Shown here: one piece after another, positions 1-9,082 of the stretch
Layout: each line of letters starts with the position of its first letter
Position numbering within the stretch: position 1 is the first letter of the stretch
NCBI GenBank assembly: GCA_015259125.1
Contig: JABZGR010000009.1
Span: 1 to 64,000 of the forward strand
DNA: 64,000 bases
Source: Alloprevotella tannerae
GTDB taxonomy: Bacteria > Bacteroidota > Bacteroidia > Bacteroidales > Bacteroidaceae
Direction: 5' to 3'
The notes under the pieces: generated by a model
What the model was told of the DNA's origin: nothing
Database searches by the model: none
What the model saw: only the letters and a program-made list of their open reading frames with translations
Position numbers and translations under genes: made by a program

Positions 1-286
1 AAAATACATTCTGAGCTTTCCTGCATCTCTTCTCTAACATGACGTCTGCAAATGAAACTTCGTCGTTGGTGGATTTTCCTTGTCCTGCTATAATTTTGTA
101 TCATCTATAGTGCTAATATACAAAATAATATGCGAATAAAACAATAGGATAAGTGGTAAAACAGACTGATTTGTTGTGCAAAGGTCTCTGATTTCATTTA
201 TCGGCCTCTGTGCAGAAGTAATCTACATAAGGGCAATAATCCTCGAAGCACCATCAAATAGCAAACGCCACTTATAAAGACATCAA

Positions 287-370
287 TTCCAAGGCTTGGT
301 ATTTTTTTTCCAAGGCTAGGAATTTTTTTCTCAACGTATAGGGAAAAAAGTCCCAAGCTTAGAAAAAGAC
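287..370. repeat. degenerate 21-bp tandem array, 4 units
   Basis: Four consecutive 21-nt units start at 287, 308, 329 and 350. The first two are ttCCAAGGCTTGGT/ttCCAAGGCTAGGA followed by T-runs; the last two are diverged but keep the frame of 21. Each unit is a short dyad plus an A/T run. The same architecture recurs at 5770, 29498 and 48524. Confidence 0.6.
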
Positions 371-652
371 AAGAATAGGTCTACAATTTGAAAAAATAAA
401 CGAATTTGAAGTACAGAGATTGCTCATGCTAAAGTGAAATGCAGTTCTTGCCTAACGTAGAAGAAATAAAAAAACTTGAGATTTCAGTACGTATTGCTGC
501 AAAACAAGGATGGTAATCGCCCCCACATCGCCCATTCTTCCCCTTCTCTTATCACGCTTTGAGCTATTGGGAAAGGGAGTTGGATGAGATCTTTTTGTTC
601 CATTCCGACACATATTCTTTGTAGCAATCGTCTGAAATACAAAATATTTCTG

Positions 653-660
653 TAACTTTG
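653..660 (+). promoter_or_regulatory. possible -7 box TAACTTTG
   Basis: TAACTTTG fits the Bacteroidetes -7 consensus TAnnTTTG and faces the receptor gene about 175 nt downstream. I see no TTG at the usual 19-20 nt spacing upstream, so this is a weak call. Confidence 0.3.
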
Positions 661-836
661 TTCTCGGTGGCCATAGCAATTTTTGTGTTTAGTTGTATAT
701 CAACACCTTAATGTTACAATAAGTTTTGCTAATCACCAAATTTATAGACACTTATAATTCATCGAACCCACGTTATTATAAGAAAATATGATACAAAACA
801 TTGGGATTATCCTGACTTAAATTGTCCAAAGTACCT

Positions 837-2996
837 ATGAAAAAGTATTTATACATTCTTTCGTTTTGTTTTTTGCAATATACACTCTCGGGCTTTGCAC
901 AGAACAAACAAACCTCAATGTCAGACACAATAAAACTTCCCGAAGCAACTGTATTGGCAGAAAGACCATTTGTCCAACGTAAGGCTGACAGAATGATAGT
1001 CAGTATAGAAAATAGCAAATTATTAAAGGCACGTTCTCTTTCTAATATTTTGAGTTTGATTCCCGGTGTAAGTTATGATGGTGAAGGTAGTGTTACTATT
1101 ATGGGGAATGGCATTAGGATATATGAAAATGGAAGAATGGTAAAACTAAGTGGTACGCAACTTAAAAGATATTTGTCTTCTTTACGCGGCAATGATATTA
1201 AGAGTTTAGAGATACTGCCTCAAGCAACAGCTGAGTATGATGCGGAAGGAGGAACGGGGATTCTTGTTATCAATCGGCAGAAGAAGCATGATTATGGACT
1301 TTCCGGTTATGGGGGTAGCGAATACGAACGAAAAAGTAAAAATTCATTCTCAGAATTTACGGGATTAACTTATTCGTGGGGAAACTTTGCGCTTTATGCC
1401 AATATGATGTTAGGCCGGTCGGAAAGTCTAAGTAAAATAGCCGAAAGTGACTATGGACGAAATATAACAGTTAATAGTATATCTGAAAGTACAGATAAAA
1501 GTCTTTACTATATGCCTAAGTTGGGCTTTGACTTTTATATATCCCCAAAGCAATATTTAGGTATTGAATGGTCTGGTAATTACGCAAAAGATTATGCCAA
1601 TGACTGTTGGGTTCATTCTACTATTACCGACAATAGTCCTTATCCAACAAGCATTAAGAGTTATGCTCCATATACCTTAAGGCCTAATACCAATGATGTT
1701 ACATTAAATTATGAATGGAAGACAGATACACTGGGAAGTAAACTAAATATCATTGCTGATTATGCCCGCAAAAGAGAACATGATTTGTATGAATATGAAA
1801 ATAAATATACTTTAGGCATAAGTTCGGATAGTATTATATCTAAATCGCAACCCTCATTTGAGCGCATAGATGTATATAGTGCACAAGTAGACTTTGAAAA
1901 ATATTTCAACCATCATCAGTTTACTCTTGGTGCCAAGTATGTCTATGCCGGTATTGATTATATCAGTAAGTTATACCTCGGAAATACGACCTTAGGTGGA
2001 ATATTATCAGAAGAGATTGACCAACGAGACGATTTCAATTATTTTGAGCAACGATATGCGATATATGGAATGTATAGGTACACATCACGATCTTGGGGTG
2101 TTCAAATGGGACTGCGTAACGAATATACGGAATGGAATACCCAACAAAGAGTAAAGACTCAATTACATAACAGTAGAAGCGACAATAACATCTTCCCATC
2201 ATTCTTTGTGAAAAAAAACATGGGACAAGGAAATGCTTTGTCGCTTAGTTATACGCAATCGATAAATCGTCCGTCGTACCAAATGGTAAATCCATTTGTT
2301 TTTCATCTATCTGAAACATCCTATAAGGAAGGTAATCCTTATTTAAAAGGTGAATTGCTATACAATGCAGCATTACAATTCGTTCTGAAATCAAGATATA
2401 TTTTCTCGTTATCTGCGCTTTTTATCGATAGGAAAATTAATGAGGTATACGAACAGGTTGGAGAGAAACAAACACGCTACACATTAAAAAATGATGGAAA
2501 TTCAAAGAGATTGGCTTTGTATATGGAAATACCCTTTACGTGGGGTATGTGGAATTGTAGAAATAATGCCGAACTAAGTCAGAGTTTATATCAGAATAGT
2601 GCTAAACGTATTCATGATTTTGGGGTTGTTCTATCGAGTTTTAATCGTTTTAGGTTGTCAAAACGACTTACTGCGATGGCAAATTTACGCTATATCAGGC
2701 ATTATAAACAACTTTATCTTGTTCAAAAGACAGATTACTTTGGTGTAGATATTGAGGGAGATTATAGTTGTTTGAAGGACAAACTGAATATCAATTTTGG
2801 AGTAAAAGACTTGTTAAATAGCAGAGGAAAGAATCAACAAATATTCCGAAATAATAATTTTGAACACCATTCAGACTTTAATTTTGTTTCACGAAAGTTC
2901 TTTGTTAGTGTAACGTTTAATTTCTCGGCCGGATTAAAACAAGCAAGCCAACATGATAAGACGCATTCTAATGGAGAAGAAAAAGAAAGAATGTAA
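837..2996 (+). CDS. TonB-dependent receptor-like outer-membrane beta-barrel protein
   Basis: This is a predicted 719-residue outer-membrane protein. The ATG at 837 is chosen over the in-frame TTG at 822 because it begins a clean signal peptide (MKKYLYILSFCFLQY..., cleaved near GFAQ). A plug-like segment follows (about residues 30-150), with the pattern LSNILSLIPGVSYDGEG and SLEILPQATAEYDAEGG. Repeated amphipathic aromatic strands run to a C-terminal strand ending in F (FVSVTFNF), plus a charged tail. This fits the Bacteroidetes outer-membrane beta-barrel family related to TonB receptors but without an obvious SusD partner; the ligand is unknown. Codon use is markedly AT-rich compared with tyrS or mnmG, which suggests acquisition or a different selective regime. 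No partner gene is visible next to it. Confidence 0.85.
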   Translation: MKKYLYILSFCFLQYTLSGFAQNKQTSMSDTIKLPEATVLAERPFVQRKADRMIVSIENSKLLKARSLSNILSLIPGVSYDGEGSVTIMGNGIRIYENGRMVKLSGTQLKRYLSSLRGNDIKSLEILPQATAEYDAEGGTGILVINRQKKHDYGLSGYGGSEYERKSKNSFSEFTGLTYSWGNFALYANMMLGRSESLSKIAESDYGRNITVNSISESTDKSLYYMPKLGFDFYISPKQYLGIEWSGNYAKDYANDCWVHSTITDNSPYPTSIKSYAPYTLRPNTNDVTLNYEWKTDTLGSKLNIIADYARKREHDLYEYENKYTLGISSDSIISKSQPSFERIDVYSAQVDFEKYFNHHQFTLGAKYVYAGIDYISKLYLGNTTLGGILSEEIDQRDDFNYFEQRYAIYGMYRYTSRSWGVQMGLRNEYTEWNTQQRVKTQLHNSRSDNNIFPSFFVKKNMGQGNALSLSYTQSINRPSYQMVNPFVFHLSETSYKEGNPYLKGELLYNAALQFVLKSRYIFSLSALFIDRKINEVYEQVGEKQTRYTLKNDGNSKRLALYMEIPFTWGMWNCRNNAELSQSLYQNSAKRIHDFGVVLSSFNRFRLSKRLTAMANLRYIRHYKQLYLVQKTDYFGVDIEGDYSCLKDKLNINFGVKDLLNSRGKNQQIFRNNNFEHHSDFNFVSRKFFVSVTFNFSAGLKQASQHDKTHSNGEEKERM

Positions 2997-3142
2997 TGAG
3001 TAGCTTTCCTTCGATTAGGCAACATGATTGATACGCGAGTCTGGGTTAAGAAAGTACTTTTAAAAGTTAGTAATCTCGTTAGTTTTTTGTAACTTTTCAA
3101 AAGTTCGGCGGACGCTATATCATTTAAGTCTCATTTCGCGCG

Positions 3143-3823
3143 CTAATCAAGTCCTAAGCGCTCCATATCCTTGCCATAAAGGCGGTTGAACTCTCTTGAC
3201 GACAACCCGTGGGCAAGATAAAGCTCTACGAAAGTCTTGTAGATATCTGGTTTTATAGTGTAAAAGTCCTCCATTCCACCTAAAGACTCGGGATAGGAAA
3301 GAACACGCTTAAAGAAGATCGGGACAGGATTATCCTTCGTTCCGTAGGTTGGGTCATTCCATTGCTGGCGGTTCACATAGGCTGAAAAACTATAGATGTT
3401 AGTGATAAAAGTCCATCGCTGAACTTCTAAGTCTTCATACCAAGTTTTTTCGCCACTGCCTCTTGTAACGACATTATAGCCGCCTTTAAAGGAAACAACA
3501 CCTACATACTTCTTATATTCAGGCGCATAAAAGTAGATGAGGTTATAAACAGCCGTTCGCGTTTGTGCTACGCCCATAAACCACCCGCTTGTGGTAAAGA
3601 CATCATCATACGTGTCTAAATCACGATAGTCTTTGGGCACTTTTACGACGATCGTGTCGGAGTTCTTTATATATGTGTCTGCATAAGGAATAGCCGACTT
3701 ATTCCCACCAATGGTAAATCGGGTTATGATAAAGATAAGCAGCGGCGCACCTATGAACATCGCCAAAATCGTCCCCGACGTTGAAGCAATGTAGGGAAAT
3801 ACTTTACGAAAAATATTCGCCAT
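3143..3823 (-). CDS. membrane-anchored protein of unknown function
   Basis: I do not recognise this 226-residue protein. Residues about 10-37 form one hydrophobic helix (IASTSGTILAMFIGAPLLIF), so the rest, rich in Tyr, Trp and charged residues, probably lies outside the cytoplasm. There is no lipobox or catalytic motif that I can name. It lies just downstream of tyrS on the same strand, separated by a hairpin at 3855-3895, so it may be transcribed by readthrough or on its own. Its start is the ATG at 3823. It is a believable gene because of its length and composition. Confidence 0.7.
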   Translation of the reverse strand: MANIFRKVFPYIASTSGTILAMFIGAPLLIFIITRFTIGGNKSAIPYADTYIKNSDTIVVKVPKDYRDLDTYDDVFTTSGWFMGVAQTRTAVYNLIYFYAPEYKKYVGVVSFKGGYNVVTRGSGEKTWYEDLEVQRWTFITNIYSFSAYVNRQQWNDPTYGTKDNPVPIFFKRVLSYPESLGGMEDFYTIKPDIYKTFVELYLAHGLSSREFNRLYGKDMERLGLD

Positions 3824-3854
3824 TCTCTGCTATGAAATACTTTAGTTTCATAAA

Positions 3855-3895
3855 CCCGCTGCGCGGAGTCTCATCTACTTCTCGTGCGCAGCGGG
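3855..3895 (-). terminator. hairpin between tyrS and the next gene
   Basis: CCCGCTGCGC (3855-3864) pairs perfectly with GCGCAGCGGG (3886-3895) across a 21-nt loop. It follows the tyrS stop by 12 nt. The U-tract is weak, so partial termination or mRNA 3'-end protection are both possible. Confidence 0.5.
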
Positions 3896-3907
3896 CTGAA
3901 TATAGTC

Positions 3908-5203
3908 TTATTTTACCGTGATCAGATAGTAGTTTTTCTTGCCACGTTGTACGAGCAGATATTTGCCATCTAAGAGATCCTCTTCTGTGATGGTTTTATC
4001 AAAGGCGGAGAGCTTCTCTTTGTTCAGACTGACGCCACCGCCCTGCACCAACTTACGCATCTCGCCCTTTGAGGCAAAACATTGCGTCTTTTCGGCAAAC
4101 AAATCAACGGCTTTAGCGCCCACGGCCTCAGCGCGCGCAACCTCAAAATGAGGCACACCGCTAAAGACGGCGAGCAAAGTCTTCTCATCAAGCTTCAGCA
4201 AACTCTCTTTTGTTGCTTTACCAAAGAGGATTTCCGTAGCTGCAAGTGCTTTTTGATATTCTTCTCGGCCGTGAACCATCACAGTCACCTCCTCGCCAAG
4301 ACGGCGCTGCAATTGGCGGCGGCCGGGATCAAGGCTGTGCTCGGCGATCAGGGCTTCTACTTCTTCGCGCCCCAACAAGGTAAAGATCTTAATGTAGCGC
4401 GCAGCTTCTTCATCAGAGACGTTAAGCCAGAACTGATAGAACTCGTAGGGTGTCGTACGCTCTGCATCTAACCAAATATTGCCGCTTTCTGTCTTACCAA
4501 ATTTTCGGCCATCGGCCTTCGTAATGAGGGGGCAAGTCAAAGCATACACCTCATTGTCGGGCCCTAACGTGCGGCGAATAAGTTCTGAGCCTGTCGTAAT
4601 GTTTCCCCACTGGTCGGAACCGCCCATCTGCAACTTACAATTCTTCGTCTTATACAGATAAAGAAAGTCGTAACCTTGCAGCAATTGGTAAGAAAACTCC
4701 GTAAACGAAAGGCCGTCGCGTGCTTCTCCGTTCAAACGCTTCTGCACACTGTCTTTCGCCATCATATAATTGACCGTAATATGCTTACCAATGTCTCTCA
4801 CAAACTCCAAGAAGGAATAATTCTTCATCCAATCGTAGTTGTTGACGAGCTCCGCAGCGTTCGGCGCATCTGAATTAAAGTCGAGGAAACGCTCTAATTG
4901 CTTCTTAATACCATTGATATTGTGCGCAAGCGTCTCCTCATTCAAAAGGTTACGCTCTTGACTTTTCCCCGAGGGATCACCAATCATACCTGTCGCACCG
5001 CCGATCAGCGCCAACGGTTTATGGCCACAATGCTGAAAGAGGCGGAGCATCATCACGCCGCACAAGTGGCCAATGTGCAAAGAGTCAGCCGTCGGGTCAA
5101 TACCAACGTAAGCCGTTACTCTTTCTTTTTGAATCAATTCTTCTGTTCCCGGCATGAGCTGATGCAACATCCCACGCCATCTTAATTCTTCTACGAAATT
5201 CAT
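3908..5203 (-). CDS. tyrS: tyrosyl-tRNA synthetase
   Basis: Class I aminoacyl-tRNA synthetase that charges tRNA-Tyr in the cytoplasm; 431 residues, normal for the bacterial TyrRS. HIGH is visible at residues 43-46 (PTADSLHIGHL), the KMSKS-equivalent is KFGKT in ADGRKFGKTESG, and the C-terminus carries an S4-like RNA-binding segment (LVQGGGVSLN...). The frame stays open upstream to 5341, but the ATG at 5203 is the right start: it opens the conserved N-terminus (MNFVEELRWRG), and a good promoter lies at 5231-5262 inside the would-be extension. In many Bacteroidales tyrS sits near rnpA/yidD/tatD; here it is about 19 kb away from them. Confidence 0.97.
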   Translation of the reverse strand: MNFVEELRWRGMLHQLMPGTEELIQKERVTAYVGIDPTADSLHIGHLCGVMMLRLFQHCGHKPLALIGGATGMIGDPSGKSQERNLLNEETLAHNINGIKKQLERFLDFNSDAPNAAELVNNYDWMKNYSFLEFVRDIGKHITVNYMMAKDSVQKRLNGEARDGLSFTEFSYQLLQGYDFLYLYKTKNCKLQMGGSDQWGNITTGSELIRRTLGPDNEVYALTCPLITKADGRKFGKTESGNIWLDAERTTPYEFYQFWLNVSDEEAARYIKIFTLLGREEVEALIAEHSLDPGRRQLQRRLGEEVTVMVHGREEYQKALAATEILFGKATKESLLKLDEKTLLAVFSGVPHFEVARAEAVGAKAVDLFAEKTQCFASKGEMRKLVQGGGVSLNKEKLSAFDKTITEEDLLDGKYLLVQRGKKNYYLITVK

Positions 5204-5230
5204 CGAGCTGCTTGTTTTACAATTTGCCGA

Positions 5231-5262
5231 CAAAGTTAGTACAAACCAAGAAAAAGGCAAAA
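5231..5262 (-). promoter_or_regulatory. tyrS promoter (TTTTG - 19 nt - TAACTTTG)
   Basis: On the minus strand TTTTG (5258-5262) is followed after 19 nt by TAACTTTG (5231-5238), matching the Bacteroidetes housekeeping sigma consensus. It gives a leader of about 20-25 nt before the tyrS ATG. Confidence 0.75.
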
Positions 5263-6466
5263 CGAAGGCCCTCACTCTTGCTGCTGAAGATGCAGTCCCC
5301 ACCAAGCAGTGCCCACGCTTCATTTTAAGTTGACTTGTCATTGTTTACAAAGGCATTGATCACGCTTTCATCGCTTTCCTTTCCGAATAAACGGCCACCC
5401 AGGCGCACCTTTCATTTAGAAAGATAAGGCTGTGAAGACCCCGAGGCGATGAAGTACCGACAAACGCCCCTTATAAATTGCGTCAGACTAAAAACATAAA
5501 ACGCGAAAATCATACATGACACATAAAATACTGAACGGCAAGCGACTAAAAGCAGATAAAAAAAGAACGACAAACGACTGACAACTCATCAGTCCGCCAT
5601 TTTATATGGCTCACCCGCCTTATGCCACCGGCTACGCTTGAGCAGCAAACGACGACACACCTGTCCCGCACCTTTCCGACAAAGACTTTGGACACAAAAT
5701 GCAAGAGAACGGCGATAAAAGACGGTGATCCAAACGGCGCTCAACTGATTTGTTTTTCGTTTGGTGCAGCCAAACTATGGTTTGGTACGAGCAAACAATG
5801 GTTTGGTACGAGCAAACGATGGTTTGGCGCCGGCAAACGATAAAAAACGACATCCAAATAAGCAAACATAAAGATGCGGCGACTCGATATCGTCGCATAA
5901 ATGATTTGATTTTCAATACCATATCTACTCATCGACAGATAAAAACAGTCGGTATGCCGACGGTACAATTGCAGGGTTGGCTTTAGGGAGGTAAAACCGA
6001 GCTTAACTGTAAGTCTCCTCTTATTGCCGGCTATCTTTTCCCATTCCACCAAACAGCAATTTTAAGATTTCAAGGCCATTATCTTACGATTAAACCGCCG
6101 ATTATTTATCTGCAAGAAAAAAAGACAGGCACTAAAAACTGCCATATCTCTACATCGTCTATCGTATCACCTGCATAGCCGCTGCATTTTCGCTGCTACG
6201 GCTCCGCAAATGCGACTAAAACAGGCCAAATCCATCCGGCTTGTCCAAAAAGTCTTTATGCGCCAAAAATCATCGAATTCAACGAAGTTTGTAGCCCTTA
6301 CTATGTCTTCTAAATAGCTCGTTTTCTTGCGGTTTCATCGGAGCAAAGACTGTTGCACTGCGATAGCCCTGAAGGCTTCTACATATAAGGCGTCCGATAG
6401 GTCGGAAGTAACAGACTGCTGCTTGAAGTCTGCAAGATTAGATACAGTCATTTAGAAAAAATTTGG
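5263..6466. other. 1.2-kb intergenic region between divergent tyrS and mnmG
   Basis: Apart from a 21-bp tandem array (5770-5841) I see no supported gene. Short open frames across the array are low-complexity readings of the repeat. A 38-codon minus frame at 6335-6451 is too short to support. Confidence 0.5.
5770..5841. repeat. 21-bp tandem repeat with internal dyads, about 3.5 copies
   Basis: Units start at 5770, 5791, 5812 and 5833 (partial). The core reads CAAACnATGGTTTG, a dyad CAAAC/GTTTG around a 4-nt centre, followed by GTACGA or GCGCCG. Units 1 and 2 are nearly identical. Length and period match the arrays at 287 and 29498, although the sequence differs. Confidence 0.8.
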
Positions 6467-6474
6467 TAACTTTG
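6467..6474 (+). promoter_or_regulatory. mnmG -7 box TAACTTTG
   Basis: TAACTTTG lies 26 nt before the mnmG ATG, the right place for a -7 element. The -33 TTG is not obvious. Confidence 0.45.
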
Positions 6475-6500
6475 TTCGCTTTAATTGAAAGTAATGCTGT

Positions 6501-8378
6501 ATGACTCCTGATTTCTCCTACGACGTTTTGGTTATTGGGGCCGGCCACGCCGGCTGCGAAGCGGCGTATGCTGCGGCAACGATGGGCGCAAACACGTGCC
6601 TCATCACGATTGATATGAATAAGATCGCGCAGATGAGTTGCAATCCGGCCATAGGTGGGATTGCCAAAGGACAAATCGTACGCGAGATCGATGCTCTCGG
6701 CGGATTGATGGGGGAAATCACAGACTTGGCAACGATACAGTTTCGTATGCTTAACCGCTCTAAAGGACCGGCTATGTGGAGCCCGCGTGCACAGTGCGAC
6801 CGAATGCAATATAGTTTGGCAATGCGCGAACGCTTGGAGCAAACGCCCAATCTTCACATTTGGCAAGATGAGGTGACGGAAATCTTGGTCGAGCACGAAC
6901 GAATCGTAGGCGTACGCACAATTTGGGATATTGTATTCCGAGCAAAGGCAGTCATAATCACGGCCGGCACTTTCCTAAACGGTTTGATGCATATTGGGCG
7001 CAAGATGGTGGAAGGTGGGCGTTGCGCTGAGCCGGCGGCTAAGTTTTTAACCGATTCTATCGCGAAACAGGGCATTTCTTTTGCGCGAATGAAAACGGGA
7101 ACGCCCGTGCGCATTGATGCGCGCTCAGTTCATTTCGATGAAATGGAAATTGAGCCTGGCGAAACGGATCATCACCGTTTCAGCTATATAAGTACTGAGC
7201 GAAAGTTGAGGCAGATGGTCTGCTGGACTTGCTACACGAATCCTGCGGTGCACGCTATTTTAGAAAAGGCGCTCCCCGATTCTCCATTATATAATGGTCA
7301 AATCGACAGCATCGGCCCGCGCTACTGCCCAAGCATAGAAACAAAACTCGTAACCTTTCCGGATCGAGAGCAGCACCCGCTCTTCTTGGAGCCGGAAGGA
7401 ACTTCGACAAACGAACTCTACCTCAACGGCTTCTCTTCGAGCCTTCCGCTCCACGCGCAGTTGGAGGCGCTAAGAAAGATTCCGTGCTTCCGCGATGTGG
7501 CACTGTTCCGGCCGGGCTACGCAATAGAATATGATTTTTTCGATCCAACGCAACTCAAGCATACGCTGGAATCGAAAGTTGTCAATGGTCTCTTCCTCGC
7601 CGGACAAGTAAATGGCACGACCGGCTATGAAGAAGCGGCTGGCCAAGGCCTTGTTGCAGGCATCAATGCTGTGCTCCTCCTCAGCGGCCGTCCGGCATTC
7701 ACGCTACGAAGAGACGAAGCCTATATTGGCGTGCTCATCGATGATTTGGTCACGAAAGGCGTGGATGAACCGTATCGTATGTTTACGTCACGTGCGGAGT
7801 ATCGCATTTTGCTCCGACAAGACAATGCGGATGTTCGTCTCACACCCTATGCGATTCAATTTGGTTTAGCTTCTTCTGAACGGATTCATCGGTTTGAATC
7901 TAAGAAAGCACAACTCGAAAATATCATAACTACGGCACAGCATGCATCGATTAAACCGGACAATATTAATACATATCTCGAAGAAATCGGAAGCACACCA
8001 CTTCGCCGCGGATGCAAAGCTTACGATCTTGTAACTAGGCCGGAAATTACTTTGTTCGAACTCGCCAAACATACGCCGGCACTTTCCAAAACATTAAAGT
8101 CGGTTTCATCGGATCGTGAAGAAACCATAGAAGCGGCAGAAATAGAAATAAAATACAGCGGCTACATCGCTCGAGAGCGCCAATTAGCCGATAAAATACA
8201 GCGCTTAGAAAACATAAAAATACGCGGCGTCTTCGATTATTCTACATTACACCAGCTATCAACAGAAGCACGCCAAAAACTTTCAAGGATCGACCCGGAA
8301 ACATTGGCGCAAGCAAGTCGTATTCCTGGCATTTCACCTTCTGACATAAGCGTCCTTTTACTTTTAAGTGGACGATAA
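6501..8378 (+). CDS. mnmG: tRNA uridine-5-carboxymethylaminomethyl modification enzyme MnmG (GidA)
   Basis: FAD-dependent enzyme that with MnmE installs the cmnm5 group on the wobble uridine of several tRNAs. It has 625 residues, full length. The N-terminal FAD-binding Rossmann motif is VLVIGAGHAGCEAA (residues about 9-22). The family blocks CNPAIGGIAKGQIVREIDALGG and FNPT-like/GQVNGTTGYEEAAGQGL are present, as is the helical C-terminal tRNA-binding part. It opens a plus-strand run mnmG-apt-uvrC-dtd-MazG-like-deoC with gaps of 126, 41, 59, 29 and 1 nt, an order I recall as common in Bacteroidales, so co-transcription is likely. Confidence 0.97.
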   Translation: MTPDFSYDVLVIGAGHAGCEAAYAAATMGANTCLITIDMNKIAQMSCNPAIGGIAKGQIVREIDALGGLMGEITDLATIQFRMLNRSKGPAMWSPRAQCDRMQYSLAMRERLEQTPNLHIWQDEVTEILVEHERIVGVRTIWDIVFRAKAVIITAGTFLNGLMHIGRKMVEGGRCAEPAAKFLTDSIAKQGISFARMKTGTPVRIDARSVHFDEMEIEPGETDHHRFSYISTERKLRQMVCWTCYTNPAVHAILEKALPDSPLYNGQIDSIGPRYCPSIETKLVTFPDREQHPLFLEPEGTSTNELYLNGFSSSLPLHAQLEALRKIPCFRDVALFRPGYAIEYDFFDPTQLKHTLESKVVNGLFLAGQVNGTTGYEEAAGQGLVAGINAVLLLSGRPAFTLRRDEAYIGVLIDDLVTKGVDEPYRMFTSRAEYRILLRQDNADVRLTPYAIQFGLASSERIHRFESKKAQLENIITTAQHASIKPDNINTYLEEIGSTPLRRGCKAYDLVTRPEITLFELAKHTPALSKTLKSVSSDREETIEAAEIEIKYSGYIARERQLADKIQRLENIKIRGVFDYSTLHQLSTEARQKLSRIDPETLAQASRIPGISPSDISVLLLLSGR

Positions 8379-8504
8379 AAAGCGTAAACGGAAACATATC
8401 ATAGATAAAGATAAAACTACGATGGAATCGCACAAAACAAAGAAATATAGGAACGAGTTCCACGTGAAACAAAATAAAGAGAATACTACCAAACACAACG
8501 TTTT

Positions 8505-9041
8505 ATGAACGAAAAACTGTTACTCGAGAATCTAAGAAACGTACCTGATTATCCTAAAAAGGGAATCCAATTCCAAGATGTCTCCACGCTCTTCAAGAAC
8601 CCTTTTTGCATCCAAGAGATGAAGCGTGAGTTGGTTCGCCTTTATGAAGACAAGGGCATCACAAAAGTGGTCGGCATAGAATCGCGCGGCTTTGTTATGG
8701 GTGCGATCTTAGCAGCAGAGTTAGGTGCAGGTTTCGTAATGGCGCGTAAGCCGGGGAAACTGCCTGCTGAGACTTTTAAAGAAACTTACGAGAAAGAGTA
8801 TGGCTACGATGAAATCGAAATCCACTCGGACGCGATCACATCCGAAGATACTGTACTCATACACGATGATCTTTTGGCTACGGGCGGAAGTATGGAGGCT
8901 GTGTACAAATTGTGCCAGCGTTTTAATCCGCGCCACATCTATATTAACTTTCTCATCGAGCTTGCGATGGAAGGCTTAAACGGGCGTGAGTTCCTTGGCT
9001 CGAATAAAGATATCACGACGCTTATCACCGTCAGCCGATAA
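8505..9041 (+). CDS. apt: adenine phosphoribosyltransferase
   Basis: Purine salvage enzyme converting adenine and PRPP to AMP plus pyrophosphate; 178 residues, the usual size. Visible hallmarks are the N-terminal DYPKKGIQFQDVSTL, the substrate loop GIESRGFVMGA and the PRPP-binding motif TVLIHDDLLATGGS (residues about 114-127). Second in the mnmG-deoC run, and with deoC it gives that run a nucleotide-salvage component. Confidence 0.96.
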   Translation: MNEKLLLENLRNVPDYPKKGIQFQDVSTLFKNPFCIQEMKRELVRLYEDKGITKVVGIESRGFVMGAILAAELGAGFVMARKPGKLPAETFKETYEKEYGYDEIEIHSDAITSEDTVLIHDDLLATGGSMEAVYKLCQRFNPRHIYINFLIELAMEGLNGREFLGSNKDITTLITVSR

Positions 9042-9082
9042 AAGAACTTCGGCGGCACCAAACGGCGCAAGGATTTTGGAGT

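Larger units (their letters stand above)
1..836. other. AT-rich intergenic/leader region, no convincing gene
   Basis: No open frame here looks like a protein. The stretch is clearly richer in A+T than the core genes further right, matching the receptor gene that follows. It holds a 21-bp-period repeat array (listed separately) and one Bacteroidetes-type -7 box. A gene upstream of the window could end outside it. Confidence 0.6.

Noticed and set aside
5622..5986. Open frames with heptad repeats (WFGTSK, YQTIVCS) across the 21-bp array
   Set aside because: 21 bp is a multiple of three, so any frame stays open across the array; the peptides are readings of the repeat.
6335..6451. 38-codon minus-strand frame divergent from mnmG (MTVSNLADFKQQSVTSDLSD...)
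   Set aside because: The translation looks plausible but it is too short to support, overlaps the mnmG promoter region and has no promoter of its own.
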